Shown: positions 35,801 through 46,510 of the stretch, in pieces
How positions within the stretch are numbered: the stretch's first letter is position 1
Layout of the letters: each line of letters begins with the position of its first letter
Assembly: GCF_036785885.1 (NCBI RefSeq)
Contig: NC_092326.1
Span: forward strand, 41,874,287-41,938,286
Length of the DNA: 64,000 nucleotides
Source: Coffea arabica
Taxonomy: Eukaryota; Streptophyta; Magnoliopsida; Gentianales; Rubiaceae
Reading direction: 5' to 3'
Made by a program: the position numbers and the translations under genes
Notes under the pieces: model-generated
Databases searched by the model: none
Told to the model about the DNA's origin: nothing
Seen by the model: the letters and a program-made list of their open reading frames with translations, nothing else

Positions 35801-35840
<40 letters not shown>
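35801..35840. repeat. (GA)n microsatellite
   Basis: About 20 uninterrupted GA dinucleotides. In the minus-strand sense this is a CT tract just upstream of the putative small gene, a common site for such repeats in plant 5' leaders. Confidence 0.9.
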
Positions 35841-35843
<3 letters not shown>

Positions 35844-35867
35844 TCGAGAAACCCTAGAATGAAGCAT

Positions 35868-36294
35868 AAGGAGGAGGAGGCGGGGAAGAAGGGTTTTTTA
35901 AATACAAAGGGCGGATAGGCGGGAAAAAATGGGATGATGAGTTTTTGTTGGCGACTCTGCTTCCTCTCTCCTTATGAAGTCATGTAAATGGGCTTTTGGC
36001 TTCAAAGGCACCATGCTTGCCTTTTGGCTTCAAAGGCACTATGCTTTTCCTTTAAATTCTTTTTTTTTTGGGGGGCAAGGTAACACTAAATTCTTGAAAA
36101 GTTGACAACCTAATTTGATTACAAAAGTGGGGTTAGATGTATAATAATTAGTTATAATTTAAATTATATGATTAAAATTGCCAAAAGTATACAATTAAAA
36201 GTGTCACTCTACAAACTATGTAAAGTTTAAAGAGACTTTGAGTAAGTTATACTAGTACCTTGCATATGCACCTTCTAGATCTAATCTGTGAACA
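35868..36294. other. Intergenic, possible promoter of the small minus-strand gene
   Basis: This contains TTTAAATA near 35896 and a duplicated GGCTTCAAAGGCACYATGCTT motif at about 35998-36050. Otherwise nothing is recognised before the MULE. Confidence 0.35.
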
Positions 36295-36542
36295 TATTTT
36301 TTAGGGCAAAAAATCATGGTGGTTCTCCAACTTTAAATTTTGCACACTTTTAGTCCTCCAACTAATAATTGCGCAAATGTAGTTCTCGAATTAAAAAAAA
36401 TGTATATTTCTAGTCCATCCGTCCAATTTCGCTGTTAAGATGGACGGGAGAGACATCACGGACTACTCTCATAATATTTGTTGGGGGCAATCTCGTCAAC
36501 ACAGCAAAGGGGCTTACCTTAAAAATCTCCTTCTTCTCCATT

Positions 36543-36995
36543 TTCACTCCATCTGAAGCTTGTAGGAGTGGTACTAGTAGATTTTTGGTCTCAATTGAGC
36601 CGAAAATAAGGGGATTGAACACTCCAACTCTCTCTGTGTGCCCCTGCGGTAAATCGATAAAGATGGTGACTTCGTGGACATCTCGAAATCCTGGCAGGAT
36701 GTATGCAGTATACGCAGATAGGGGTTGCGAGTTTTGAGATTGGATCGATGGGAAAATGTGTCATCACTCAATTGAGGTAATACCTGGTCTTCTAAGAAAG
36801 GTGAATGCAACTGAGCAACCAAGGGATGAATTGCAAATTATACTGACCAAATTGAAGTCAAAAGCTGCAAAGTTGAAGGTGAAAGTGAAGGACACGGAAC
36901 ACGAATTGGCGAGGCAAAAGCATATTAGGAAGTGGCTTGTAAGACTACTGGTACTCTCTTGGGTTTTAATCTTATTAGTGGTGGTTTGGCTTTGA
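36543..36995 (+). pseudogene. GRF zinc-finger, coiled-coil, membrane-anchored accessory protein (broken)
   Basis: An open frame from about 36543 encodes CPCGKSIKMVTSWTSRNPGR (from 36639), the start of a GRF-type zinc finger. The downstream RGCEF-stop-DWIDG follows, where an in-frame TGA sits at 36737-36739. Translation after the stop continues with IPGLLRKVN-like sequence, a Lys/Glu-rich coiled coil and a C-terminal hydrophobic helix (RKWLVRLLVLSWVLILLVVVW). GRF-finger proteins with a coil and tail anchor are common small plant proteins. The third zinc ligand region reads MYAVYADRG, with no Cys where I expect one, so the finger itself is damaged. No ATG is visible upstream. Convergence with mudrA recalls the second gene of MuDR. 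Confidence 0.65.
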
Positions 36996-38199
36996 GATGA
37001 AAGATGGACTTCTGGAATGCTGCAAATTGAGAAGCTCTATGAAAATTGTGTTCATGTGAAAATTGTATCTATCAAGATGTTGATGAAGTAATCTGATTTT
37101 AAGATAATGTAAAAATTGTGTTGTAATCCTGTCATATTGTATTGGCCTTTTGTAGTGTTAGCTAGGCTAACGAATATGCAGTTGAATTGTACTCAATGCT
37201 TTTGGAAGAATGGAAGTAATAGAATGAAGTTTGATCTAAACTGGTGTAGCTGTGAAATTGTAATGGTAGGTTGGCAGCCACACATGAAGACGACGTTCAG
37301 TTAACAATTAGTAGACAAAACATAATAAAACAGTGGGTACCATCCAACATAGCTTTACAAGAGAAAATAGTGGGTACCATCCAACAAAATTTGTACCATC
37401 CAATAGACATTGAATTAGTGCTAAAAATAATAGTAGAAACCAGAATAAAACAAAACAAAACAAAATGCCCTGTTATATGCATTTACAAGTGGATACCATC
37501 CAACATAGTAGTCAAAACAATAGTCAAGCTTGACCATTTAACAATTAGTAGATAAAAAACTAATCCACTTATACAGAAAAAGCTAAGCAGTTGGACAAAA
37601 CCATTACTTGGTCAAAAGCTGTCTATTACAAAAGACAAAAGACGTTTCCCAGTCAAAAGAGATCCAACAATAAAGTATTGCTAGGTTTGCAAAACAATGG
37701 GTGTTGTTGTATTAAGCTGCTATCTATCCTCTTGTACCTCCAATTCCTCTTCCTCTACCAACTCTTCCTCTGCCCCTGCCACTCCATTTTCCCTTCCAAT
37801 TCCCAATAATGAAGGGAGGTTGCTTGCCAAAATATGCGTAGTTCAGATTGATAAATCCTTTATCAGCATCTGTTAAAGGTTGGTTTGTTGAATTTTTCTG
37901 CTTTTGTTTCTTAAGAGGTAGTTTCTGTATTAAGGGAGTGCTACAAGAGGCCTGCTGTTCTTGAAGATTAGCGCCATGCTAGAATGATGATTGGTGGTCT
38001 TGCTGATCCATTTGTTGTTGATGTGTCTCATTCTGATGCTCATGTTGGTGTTTAGATTCAAATCCCAAAAGTTGATGCTCATATGCCTCGTCAACTTAAA
38101 GAGATCATCGCTGCACATTTCTTTTTTTCTTCCTTTGTTGGTCTTTTCTAACCTGTCAATGGCAGCAAATAGCAAAAAACAAGATTTTAATCTGCATAT

Positions 38200-41100
38200 T
38201 CATGTATACCACAATTTGTATACACTTACAGTCTGCCTTTTAGATGGCCTCACAGAAGACTTTGGACTTTTGGGATTTTCTGCACCCTGTGGAGTATGTA
38301 CACCAATATTAGTATCCTCTTCTACTTGATTAGATTGAGTAGACTCTTCTTTGCAGCATATAGCTACATTGTGACATGTCTTCTCACACTTTCTATAATG
38401 TAGAACAATTCTCCTTCTCAGTTTTCTACCATGATTTTTTTCTTTTGTGATATCTCTCCTTCGAGCCTTTCTTGGCCTCTCAGGTTGAGCAACATCGAGT
38501 GTTGGGTCCAATATAGACATGATGGATAGGAGCCATAGAATTTCACTACTAATTGGTTCGAAGACATTACAATATATCTTCAAAAATATATCTGCATTGT
38601 AGCAACCTTCAACTTCATTATAAGAATTTTCATTATTCCTATGAATTGCTGCTATTGCATGACAGCAAGGAATTCCACTTACGGCCCACAATTTGCACAT
38701 GCAATGTTTTTTTTTTTTTAGGTCTACAGCATATTGGTCTCCTTTAGGGCACTTCACTTGATAACCAACAACAACATTCCAAATAGGATTCCGGTGAGTT
38801 GAACGCTTCACCCTCTCATCAACAATTTTGGTGGGAAGTGGTCTAATAGGACCTTTACATTTCTCCATGGCTACTTTTCTTTGTTGAATCCTATCCATAA
38901 TATATTCTCTAATAGTCTCCAGTAGTAAAATTATAGGCTGATCTCTGAATTCAAGGATATGAGCATTGAAAGATTCACAAAAGTTATTGACCAACATATC
39001 ACATTTGGTATGAGTTAGGAAAAATGCCTTGCACCAATGCCGAGGATGATGTGCCTTTTTCACCCAGTTATGTGCTTCCTTGTCATACGTCTCCAGGTTT
39101 GACATTGCCTCATTGAAGTGCTCAGGTGTAGTACAGCATGCAATATTCCAGATCTCTCCTTCGACGCGTCTCCTGAATGTTTTTTCTTAAAATTTCTATA
39201 TAAATGTTGCACACAATATCGGTGCTCACAATTTTGGAAGCACCTAAGTTAATGCTCTGTTCAGTCCCTGCAATATAAATAGAAAAGTAAACACCTAACT
39301 TGACGATAGAAACCAGATTACAATAATATAGTGCATAACCTTTTGTTGGTTAGAGATAAAAGTGTAGTAGTATTGGTTTTCTATTTCCAAATTCTCACTC
39401 AACAACTTCAGAAACCATTCCATTGTTCTGTGGTTTCTTTCTCCACAACTGCCCATGCAATTGGCCAATAACTATTGTTAGGGTCCATTCCAAGAGCAGT
39501 AAGTAATTGTCCTGGATAAGTGTCTTTTAGATGGCATCCATCTAAGCCTATAATAGGCCTACAACCATCCTTAAAGCCTTGCTTAAGTGGCCCAATGCAG
39601 CAGTATAGTCGCATAAATCTTGGATTACTTGTAGGCAGTCTGAATGGGGTAAACATGACCTCCATAGTACTTCCCTCATGTGTCTTCTTTATTCCATTGC
39701 AATATTCCCAAATTTTCTTGTATTGTGCCTCTGTAGACCCCTTAATAAGCTGTATAGTTTTGGCTCTTGCTTTTCTAGCCACCCATTCAAAAATCTCAAC
39801 CTTATAATCCTCATAAACAGTTTGCCTAAGTTCCCTAACGGGCATCTTTGTGTTAGATTTAATTCTCTCCATATACTTATTGGATAGCCACGTAGAAGTC
39901 ATGTTTTTATTCTTCCAAGCGTGATTGCAATTCTCATGCACATCATGCATTGTTTTTATCACCAAATCTGATGTACCAAGTGCCCTCTCAATTGATGCAA
40001 AGACAAACCAAGGACACGAGTCTCTACAAACAGTTCTCACCCTTTTGGTATCATTTTTACACGTCCAGACCGGTTTATCTGCCTTGAAACCATATTCGGT
40101 CACTGCTATCTTGAATTGTTGCCTTGACTCAAATTTTATTTCCAATTCAAACTTGGGGTCTATCATGAATTTATCCCATACAAATCTTTTGTATCTGCCT
40201 TCAAACTGGTTCTCATTTTTTGTTCTCATTTTCGTCTGTTGAACTGTAATCACTGCTTAAGTGATATGGTACATAATCTTCATCCAATGCATTTATCTGT
40301 CTCTCAGGACCTTTATCTACAGGTTTCTCTCTTTTTCTCCTCACTTGTTTCTTCCGCTTTTTTGGTTGCTGTGGTTGCTGATTGTTGGTTTTCTACTGAA
40401 CAGAAGGCTGTTAGAGTTGTTGCTCAGCTCCTACTTGATTTTTAGACTGCTAATGCTTGTTTCTAACCTGCGAAGACCTCTCAGATGTATCATGCTGCTA
40501 TTCACCTCTTGTATCCAATTGCTGCTGGTCTCCTTCTCTAATGAGGTTATAAAGAAGCTGTTCATCTCCACAATAATCATTATCCCAAGGAAACCTCTCT
40601 ATTTCAGCATCTAATTCAGATGCAACTTCACCATCATATACAGTGCCCTCATGTGTAGTTCCAGACCCCTCATGTGTAGTACCCTATTCATTCTTTGGAT
40701 TTTCAACATGACCTCCATTGTTCCTTAGTGGTTGTGCTAAGTCCATAGTTCCAGGCCCCTCATGTGTAGTGCCCTCATCTGTAGTTTTAGGCCCCTCATG
40801 TGTAGTGCCCTGTTCATTTCTTGGATTTTCAACATGACCTCCATTGTCCCTTAATGGTTGTGCTGAAGTCTGCCCAGTGTCATTGTCAACAGTTTGCCAA
40901 GTTGACTGTGATGCCCCTACTCCACTACGTACCATTTGTAAACAAGGTTCCGCAACCACCCTACCTTCATTATCTAGTTCTTCAATTACCACACCATATT
41001 TTTTCCGCTCTACTGAATTACCCCTACCAGCAGCCTCTATCAAAACTTGATCAATTTCTTCAATTGTTAAGTGGTTACAGTAAACCTCCATCACTTTATG

Positions 41101-41400
41101 TTCATAAGCCAAGTTGCAAAATTTGTTTACATCGGCATCTGTACACAATTCCTTTAACCCACTGTTAAGATCTTTAGTTGGTTCAAAATAGTAATACATT
41201 ATGGTTTCCTGAATATGACCTAACTCCTCTACCATTTGATTTAATTCATGAATTGACATCCGTTCACAATTACATAAGTCTACATTATCCACATCACCAC
41301 CAACATAACTTATGTAACTTTTTCAACGAATCTTTCTCCTGTGATGCATTCTTATAGTAAACCATTCAGATCCTGCATCTACATTAACAATTACAAGTAA
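38200..41400 (-). pseudogene. mudrA-type MULE transposase (nonsense and frameshift mutations)
   Basis: Reading on the minus strand, 41292-40684 gives a PB1-like N-terminal domain (MSIHELNQMVEELGH) and a Thr/Glu-rich repeat region. 40253-39408 gives the DNA-binding and catalytic part with PIIGLDGCHLK, whose Asp is the first DDE residue. The HRYCVQHLYRNFKKKH motif lies near 39210. 39105-38200 gives the end of the catalytic domain and a SWIM zinc finger (CMCKLWAVSGIPCCHAIAAI). In-frame stops at 40686, 40500, 40452, 40413 and 40395 fall where Gln codons are expected. A TGA follows at 40215 with a frame change, and further shifts lie near 39408 and 39150. A likely intron runs from about 39343 to 39270. 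No intact protein can be made. Confidence 0.9.
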
Positions 41401-42183
41401 TCATTAATTTGGTAACTCATTAATTTTGTATATAAAAGACCTTAATCCCAAACCTAGGTCAATAGGCGCAATTAAAATAATATATACTAAACTAATCAAC
41501 AATAGAAATTAAATAATTAGGCTAGCTCAACAAGACAAAGTAGTCATGGCCCAGTTGTTTAAAAAAATATGCTTCAGGACCACTAGTACTTATTTATAGA
41601 TAGAGATAGTGAACCCAAATATGGGACCACTTTCCTCCCATATTTGAGACCAAACACCCTCACATTCAACCCCACAACCAAAATAATACTTCCTATTCAC
41701 TTACCCATCACTGTAACACAAATAACCATCAATTGTTGTACCATTTTTGCAGAACTTTGTACAGTTTAAGTGCACTTACCGTATACTAACTGGGGGTCGA
41801 AGTAGATGCCCCTTCTCTTGATTTTCTATTCCACCATTCCTCTGGGTAGACTTCAAACCCAATTGTCTTTTTCTCTGCTGCAAATCTTGTTACTGCAAGG
41901 AGTAATTTAAGTTTCTCTGGAAAATGGAGTTCCACTAACAGTCCGAACTTTGAAGCTTTCGAGGGACTTTGTTATTTTTTGTACCATAGTGCCCCCAATA
42001 AATGTTATGAGAGTAGTCCGTGATGTCTCTTCCATCTATCTTAACAACGAAATTAGACAGATGGACTAAAAATATACACTTTTTTTAATTCGAGGACTAC
42101 GTTGCGCAATTATTAGTTGGAGGATTAAAAGTGCGCAAAGTTGAAAGTTAGAGAACCACCGCGATTTTTTGCCCTATTTTTTA

Positions 42184-42557
42184 ACTATTTTTTATCTCAC
42201 AAATATTAAATTGTTACAATACATTTTTCTATAAAAAACATCAGAAAATAACAATAATCCAAATGGGCACTTTTCTCTTTTCAATGCATGCTAAAGGTAA
42301 AAAGGAAAAAAGAAAGGTAGCTAATCACTTATTGTTACAAATTTTTAAGCTTGTAATCCAAATAGAAAATTTTAAGATACGTGGGGCAAATTGAGGTGGC
42401 ATTTGGTTCGCATATTGAAATCAGATTCGGATTTGGGATCCTTTATCCTGAGTTTAGAATAGAGTCCGTCATTTCAATACATTTGTTTAGTTCAATACTA
42501 AGAATGTATATTATTACTATAATTCATGTTTGGTTCATTGACTCTTTTGAAATATGA
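42184..42557. repeat. Spacer between the two MULEs, with the first copy of a tandem duplication
   Basis: From about 42461 this holds the 5' part of a ~155-bp unit (ACATTTGTTTAG, TTACTATAATTCATGTTTGG) whose second copy is at 43635-43786. The remaining 3' part of the first copy resumes at 43589, after the Pack-MULE. The unit is AT-rich and non-coding. Confidence 0.75.
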
Positions 42558-42566
42558 TATAAGAAA

Positions 42567-43579
42567 GGGCAAAAAGTCCCAGTGGCCCTCAAACTATTAC
42601 CCGGATAAAATTTTGGCCCCCAAATAATTAAAAGTAAAGTTTTGGCCCCCGATCTATTCAAAGTACAAATTGTTAGACCTTCTGTCAAATTCATCAGTTA
42701 ATATCGACGAAATCTACGATCACGTGAGAAGCACGCCGAAATACGAAGGGCATTTTTGTCCATAAAGAACTGTTATCCACTTGGTAAAATGGGACTTCTT
42801 CCTGAACTTGAAAAAAGAAAAACTCAATTGCAACCACAAGAACCGGTATAACCGGCCTCACCATCGCCCCAGGCCCTGTCTGGTAACAATGTGCTCGTGA
42901 CGGAGGCCAGAGAACGAGTGGGCGGCAACATTACCACGGTGGAGAAGGACGGATATCTATGGGAAGAGGGTCCCAACAGTTTCCAGCCCTCCGACCCAAT
43001 GCTGACCCTGGTCGTGGATAGCGGCCTCAAGGATGATTTGGTACTGGGAGATCCCAAAGCCCCTCGTTTCGTTTTCTGGGAGGGCAAGCTCAGAGCTGTC
43101 CCCTCAAGCCCCACCGACCTTCATTTCTTCGACTTGATGTCGTTCCCCGCCAAACTCAGGGCCGCTTTTGGTGCCTTAGGTTTCCGTCATTCATCTCCAG
43201 TGCATCCTATTTAGTCTCTGTTCTTTTGCCAAAGAAAATGATAGTCTTGTGATCTTGTCTAGTTGTCATGCATTTCTTATTGAAAATTTGGTACTACTAG
43301 TACATTGTCATGCACCAATTGAGTTTTTCTTTGTTCAAGTTTAAGAAGAAGTCCCATTTCACCAAGTGAATGACAACTCTTTATGGACAAAAATGCCCTT
43401 CGTATTTCGGCGTGCTTCTCACGTGATCGTAAATTCCGTCGGTATTAACTGATGAATTTGACAGAAGGTCTAACAATTTGTACTTTGAATAGATCGGGGG
43501 CCAAAACTTTACTTTTAATTGTTTGGGGGTCAAAACTTCATCCGAGTAATAGTTTGAGGGCCACTGTGACTTTTTGCCC
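42567..43579. mobile_element. Pack-MULE carrying a protoporphyrinogen oxidase gene fragment
   Basis: The 1013-bp element has 264-base terminal inverted repeats (42567-42830 and 43316-43579), nearly identical in inverted orientation. It starts GGGCAAAAAGTC and is flanked by a perfect 9-bp target duplication TATAAGAAA (42558-42566 and 43580-43588). The interior is neither transposase nor element-derived: it is a fragment of a host gene (42845-43199). That is the definition of a Pack-MULE. The terminal GGGCAAAAA is shared with the neighbouring autonomous-type MULE, though the TIRs otherwise differ. Movement would need a transposase supplied in trans. Confidence 0.93.
42845..43199 (+). pseudogene. 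Captured fragment of protoporphyrinogen oxidase (PPOX)
   Basis: The frame from 42890 encodes LVTEARERVGGNITTVEKDG, YLWEEGPNSFQPSDPMLT, LKDDLVLGDPKAPRFVFW and FFDLMSFPAKLRAAFGALGF. These are conserved blocks of plant plastid PPOX after the FAD-binding N-terminus. The enzyme oxidises protoporphyrinogen IX at the branch of haem and chlorophyll synthesis. Upstream, GGT ATA ACC GGC CTC ACC ATC GCC gives the GITGLTIA part of the FAD motif, but one extra C in the CCCC at 42867-42870 shifts the frame. The transit peptide, the first glycines of the Rossmann fold and about three quarters of the enzyme are missing. The fragment appears to end at or near an exon edge (TCTCCAG at 43200). It cannot make active enzyme. 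Confidence 0.9.
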
Positions 43580-43588
43580 TATAAGAAA

Positions 43589-43786
43589 TTTTCACTAATT
43601 AGATGTATTAGTAAATTTAGTATAACTAATTAATGAAATCAGTCATTCTAATACATCTGTTTAGTTTAGTACCAAGAATATATATCATTACTATAATTGA
43701 TGTTTGGTTCGTTGACTCTTTCGAACTGGGATATAAGAAATTTTTATTAATTAAATGTATTAGTAAATTTAGTATAACTAATTAAT
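43589..43786. repeat. End of first copy and complete second copy of a ~155-bp tandem duplication
   Basis: The end of copy one (43589-43634) and copy two (43635-43786) share ATGTATTAGTAAATTTAGTA and TAACTAATTAAT. Copy two also repeats the sequence lying left of the Pack-MULE (ATTACTATAATTGATGTTTG, GATATAAGAAA). It therefore retains an uninterrupted version of the Pack-MULE target site. Confidence 0.8.
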
Positions 43787-44187
43787 ATTTTTTAATAGTA
43801 AACATGTATAATTATTAGTATGATTGATAATATCAATTATATTACATATACTAATATATATTATATAATAAATATAACTAATAATATCATTATTATAAGT
43901 TTGTAACTAATTAAATTAAATATTATGCATATAATTAAATATAAGTATACTAATATTATAATATAAATATATATAATTATAATTATAATATATTGTTATA
44001 TACACATAAATATTATATATATGCAAATAAAATATGTATTTATAAATAATATAAATATATTATTATATAATATTATATATATTATAATTAAATAATTATA
44101 ATATATATTTATATAATATATTATATATGTGTACATAATAATATATTATAAATGTAATATATTTATTATTATAATTTTATATAAATA
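43787..44187. repeat. Very AT-rich low-complexity tract
   Basis: About 400 bases almost solely of A and T, with repeated ATAATATAT-like words. Low complexity makes it uninterpretable as coding. Confidence 0.7.
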
Positions 44188-45711
44188 TAATTATATATTA
44201 ATTTTTTTAACCGGTGGCGGGATGGGTCCCATTCTAAGTGGGGCAAAAAAAATTCCCCCTCCCCCGGCCCCATTCACCTCAATTGCCATCCCTAGTTTTT
44301 GATAAATTAAATAAAAATCAGACTTAAGTTTTGTTCAAAACCCTTTAGGTTACTAGAGAATTAGGGAATTCCAAATTTTCAAATATGATTCCAAAATTTC
44401 AATTCCGATAATAGTAATCCAAACAATAATTATGGAGTTTATTCTAATATTTCATTTCGAAACTCTCTTACCAAACACCTCCTGAGTTGTTCATTAGTGA
44501 CATATTCAACATTTTGGACAAGGCATGTTATATCATCAGAAGAAGTAAATGTTTATAGTCAAATTTAGATTTTAATGACCTTTCATGAACTTTTTCACGT
44601 TTGCGATGAGCTTTTAAATTACATTTGAACATGCTTGTTTGAAGCACAATCTTGGTAAACCTAACTAGTATGTGGACATTTTGGCTAAGAAAGGAGAAAA
44701 TAGTGATGGTTCCTTTTGATCTATTGACTTCTGTCCTAATTTTGTATTTCATTTCTTATGGATGATTTAAGGGGGTTTTTTATGTTTCCCCAATCCCCAT
44801 GACTTAATCTGTCATATTTTTTTACTTCTTCATTTTTGTTTCATCTTATGCACTTCTTTTACTATCTAAAGAAGAGAAGAAATAAAAAAGCAATCTTTAG
44901 CTTTACAAACGATAATACATTTCAAAGAAAATTGTACCCTCTTTGCTCATAATTCAGAATTGTACTTAGAGCTGCTCATAATTTGTTGCAGTTTTACTAT
45001 GTAATTTTTATTATTTTTAAGATCTATTAAGTCCAGTGATTATTCAGAGTAGTTGTATCTATAATATGTTTAATGTACTTTCTGCTATTAATGCACATCT
45101 CATGGAATGAATTTTTTGTTTAATAAAAAAAGAGTCGTACTCAGAGTTTTAACACAACTTTTGCACTCTTAAACTATTGAAATTTTCGATATTTGCATCC
45201 CTTGCATGGCATTTTTTTTTTCTAAATTTCTTTTGTATGTCACTTTGATCCAAGCGGGTATGTCAAATACACAATTTTATGTCCATAAATTTCAGTTCTA
45301 GAAGAAAGAACCTACTTTGCATTATAGTCTCGCACATTCAACACATCATTCATCTTTAGGTTAAGAGTGAGCCCAATATCGGTCAAGAACGAAATTGGGT
45401 AAAACCTAGAAGTTTATGTACTCAATCGTCACAAATAGATATAGATCGTGGACAAGGTTAATTCTCGGAGGTTAATACTCAATAATTTTTTTCTCTTTCA
45501 AGGGATTTCTTACTAGTGATGAAGAAATGAATAAATTGCTTTAATAGCATGGAATTCAAAGATGTATACCTAATGACATCAAAATCAAATTCATAAACCA
45601 CACACTCAGTAGTGGCACTTTTTTTTTCCCCTGAAACAATAGGAATTGTATTCATAAATCCAAAAATTTTACACTTGTAGAGCAATGACTCAAAGAGGCT
45701 ATATAAAAGTG
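44188..45711. other. Intergenic; possible hAT terminus, no gene
   Basis: A sudden GC-rich patch (about 44210-44297) ends in GGCCCCATTCACCTCAATTG followed by CCATCCCTAG. Reversed, this starts CTAGGGATGGCAATTGAGG, the look of a hAT-MITE end. I could not find its partner end. The rest is AT-rich spacer with no recognised gene. Confidence 0.4.
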
Positions 45712-46510
45712 TTAAATATTTTGAGGATTGTTCCATTTCTCATTAACGCAAATGCCTACTGCATAAGTACTAACATATTTACATATATTATCATTTGCTA
45801 CATCTAAACAGAATGAGCGTTTTTTAAACAAAGAGTTAAGATTGTTGATATCATCCATCAGATTTGCCAATCGATTGTCTTTGGTTTTCCTGGACATCAA
45901 CGAGGATAAAAGCTGCTTTCTGAGGGATATGGACTTTAAATTCTGTCCAATGCTCTTCTCTAGCCTTGATCAAAACTAATCTTATTGTTTCAACTAAATC
46001 TAGTATTGGTATGCTTGTGCCTCTGTTGCTCATGGCCCAAGCTGTCTTAACTTGTCCCATGTGATTCTTTGCCCCCGTGCCCCTTCCCTGCCATTTGATA
46101 TCCTTATCCTCATAGACAGCTATCTTCGGATTAATTTCATTTGCCTCATCTTGTACCTTTTTTTTGACAAGAAGTTCATCAATAACACTTAAATTAACTC
46201 TATAAGATACAATCAAAAGGCTGACTTTTGGTTGCACCCATGAAACTTAAGTACTACTCACGCACACACTCAACAAACGATATGGGACACAGAGAGAGGA
46301 AACAGGGAACCTCTACTAAGCACTAACTAGCACTCACTCAAACTAGCACTAACTAGCCTCATCTTGTACCTGAACAGCTTCTTCACTGACTCTGGATGTT
46401 TCAAGAGTGCTCTTTTGCTCCTGCCTTTCCTTTGCCATCGCTTTCAGCAGTGCCTCTAGGTGGGGGTCATTTCTTGGGGACAGTTCGGCAATATTGGAAA
46501 GTAGATGATC
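45712..46510 (-). pseudogene. Decayed RNase H-like (retroelement-derived) sequence, split by an insertion
   Basis: Minus-strand frames read HLLSNIAELSPRNDPHLEAL at 46510-46450. After the insertion at 46159-46355 the same frame continues into QVKTAWAMSNRGTSIPILDL and LVLIKAREEHWTEFKV. A frame change near 45890 leads to NRLANLMDDINNLNSLFKKR. The order acidic strand, HW-TEFKV, then L-x2-LM-x-DI resembles the plant RNase H (RVT_3) fold of LINEs and their domesticated relatives, with the catalytic acids poorly kept. It is broken by the insertion and a shift, so it is not functional. Confidence 0.55.
46159..46355 (-). mobile_element. Short poly(A) retro-insertion with 16-bp target duplication
   Basis: GCCTCATCTTGTACCT occurs at 46143-46158 and again at 46356-46371. 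Between the copies are 197 bases that, on the minus strand, end in about nine A (TTTTTTTTT on plus at 46159). A poly(A) tail next to a long direct repeat is the mark of LINE-driven retrotransposition. The body has no pol III boxes that I can see, so it may be a LINE 3' end, a short processed copy or an unusual SINE. It splits the RNase H-like reading frame. Confidence 0.72.

Larger units (their letters stand above)
36304..42174. mobile_element. Mutator-like element (MULE), complete but decayed
   Basis: The 5871-bp element starts GGGCAAAAAATC and ends GATTTTTTGCCC. Its terminal inverted repeats of about 185 bases (36304-36489 and 41990-42174) align closely over their full length. A perfect 9-bp target duplication TATTTTTTA lies at 36295-36303 and 42175-42183, diagnostic of MULEs. 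Inside are a mudrA-type transposase gene on the minus strand and a convergent GRF-zinc-finger gene on the plus strand. Both are broken by stops or frameshifts, so this copy cannot move itself. Confidence 0.95.

Noticed and set aside
42824-43114. 96-residue minus-strand frame over the Pack-MULE interior.
   Set aside because: It is the antisense shadow of the PPOX fragment, whose plus-strand translation matches the enzyme directly.
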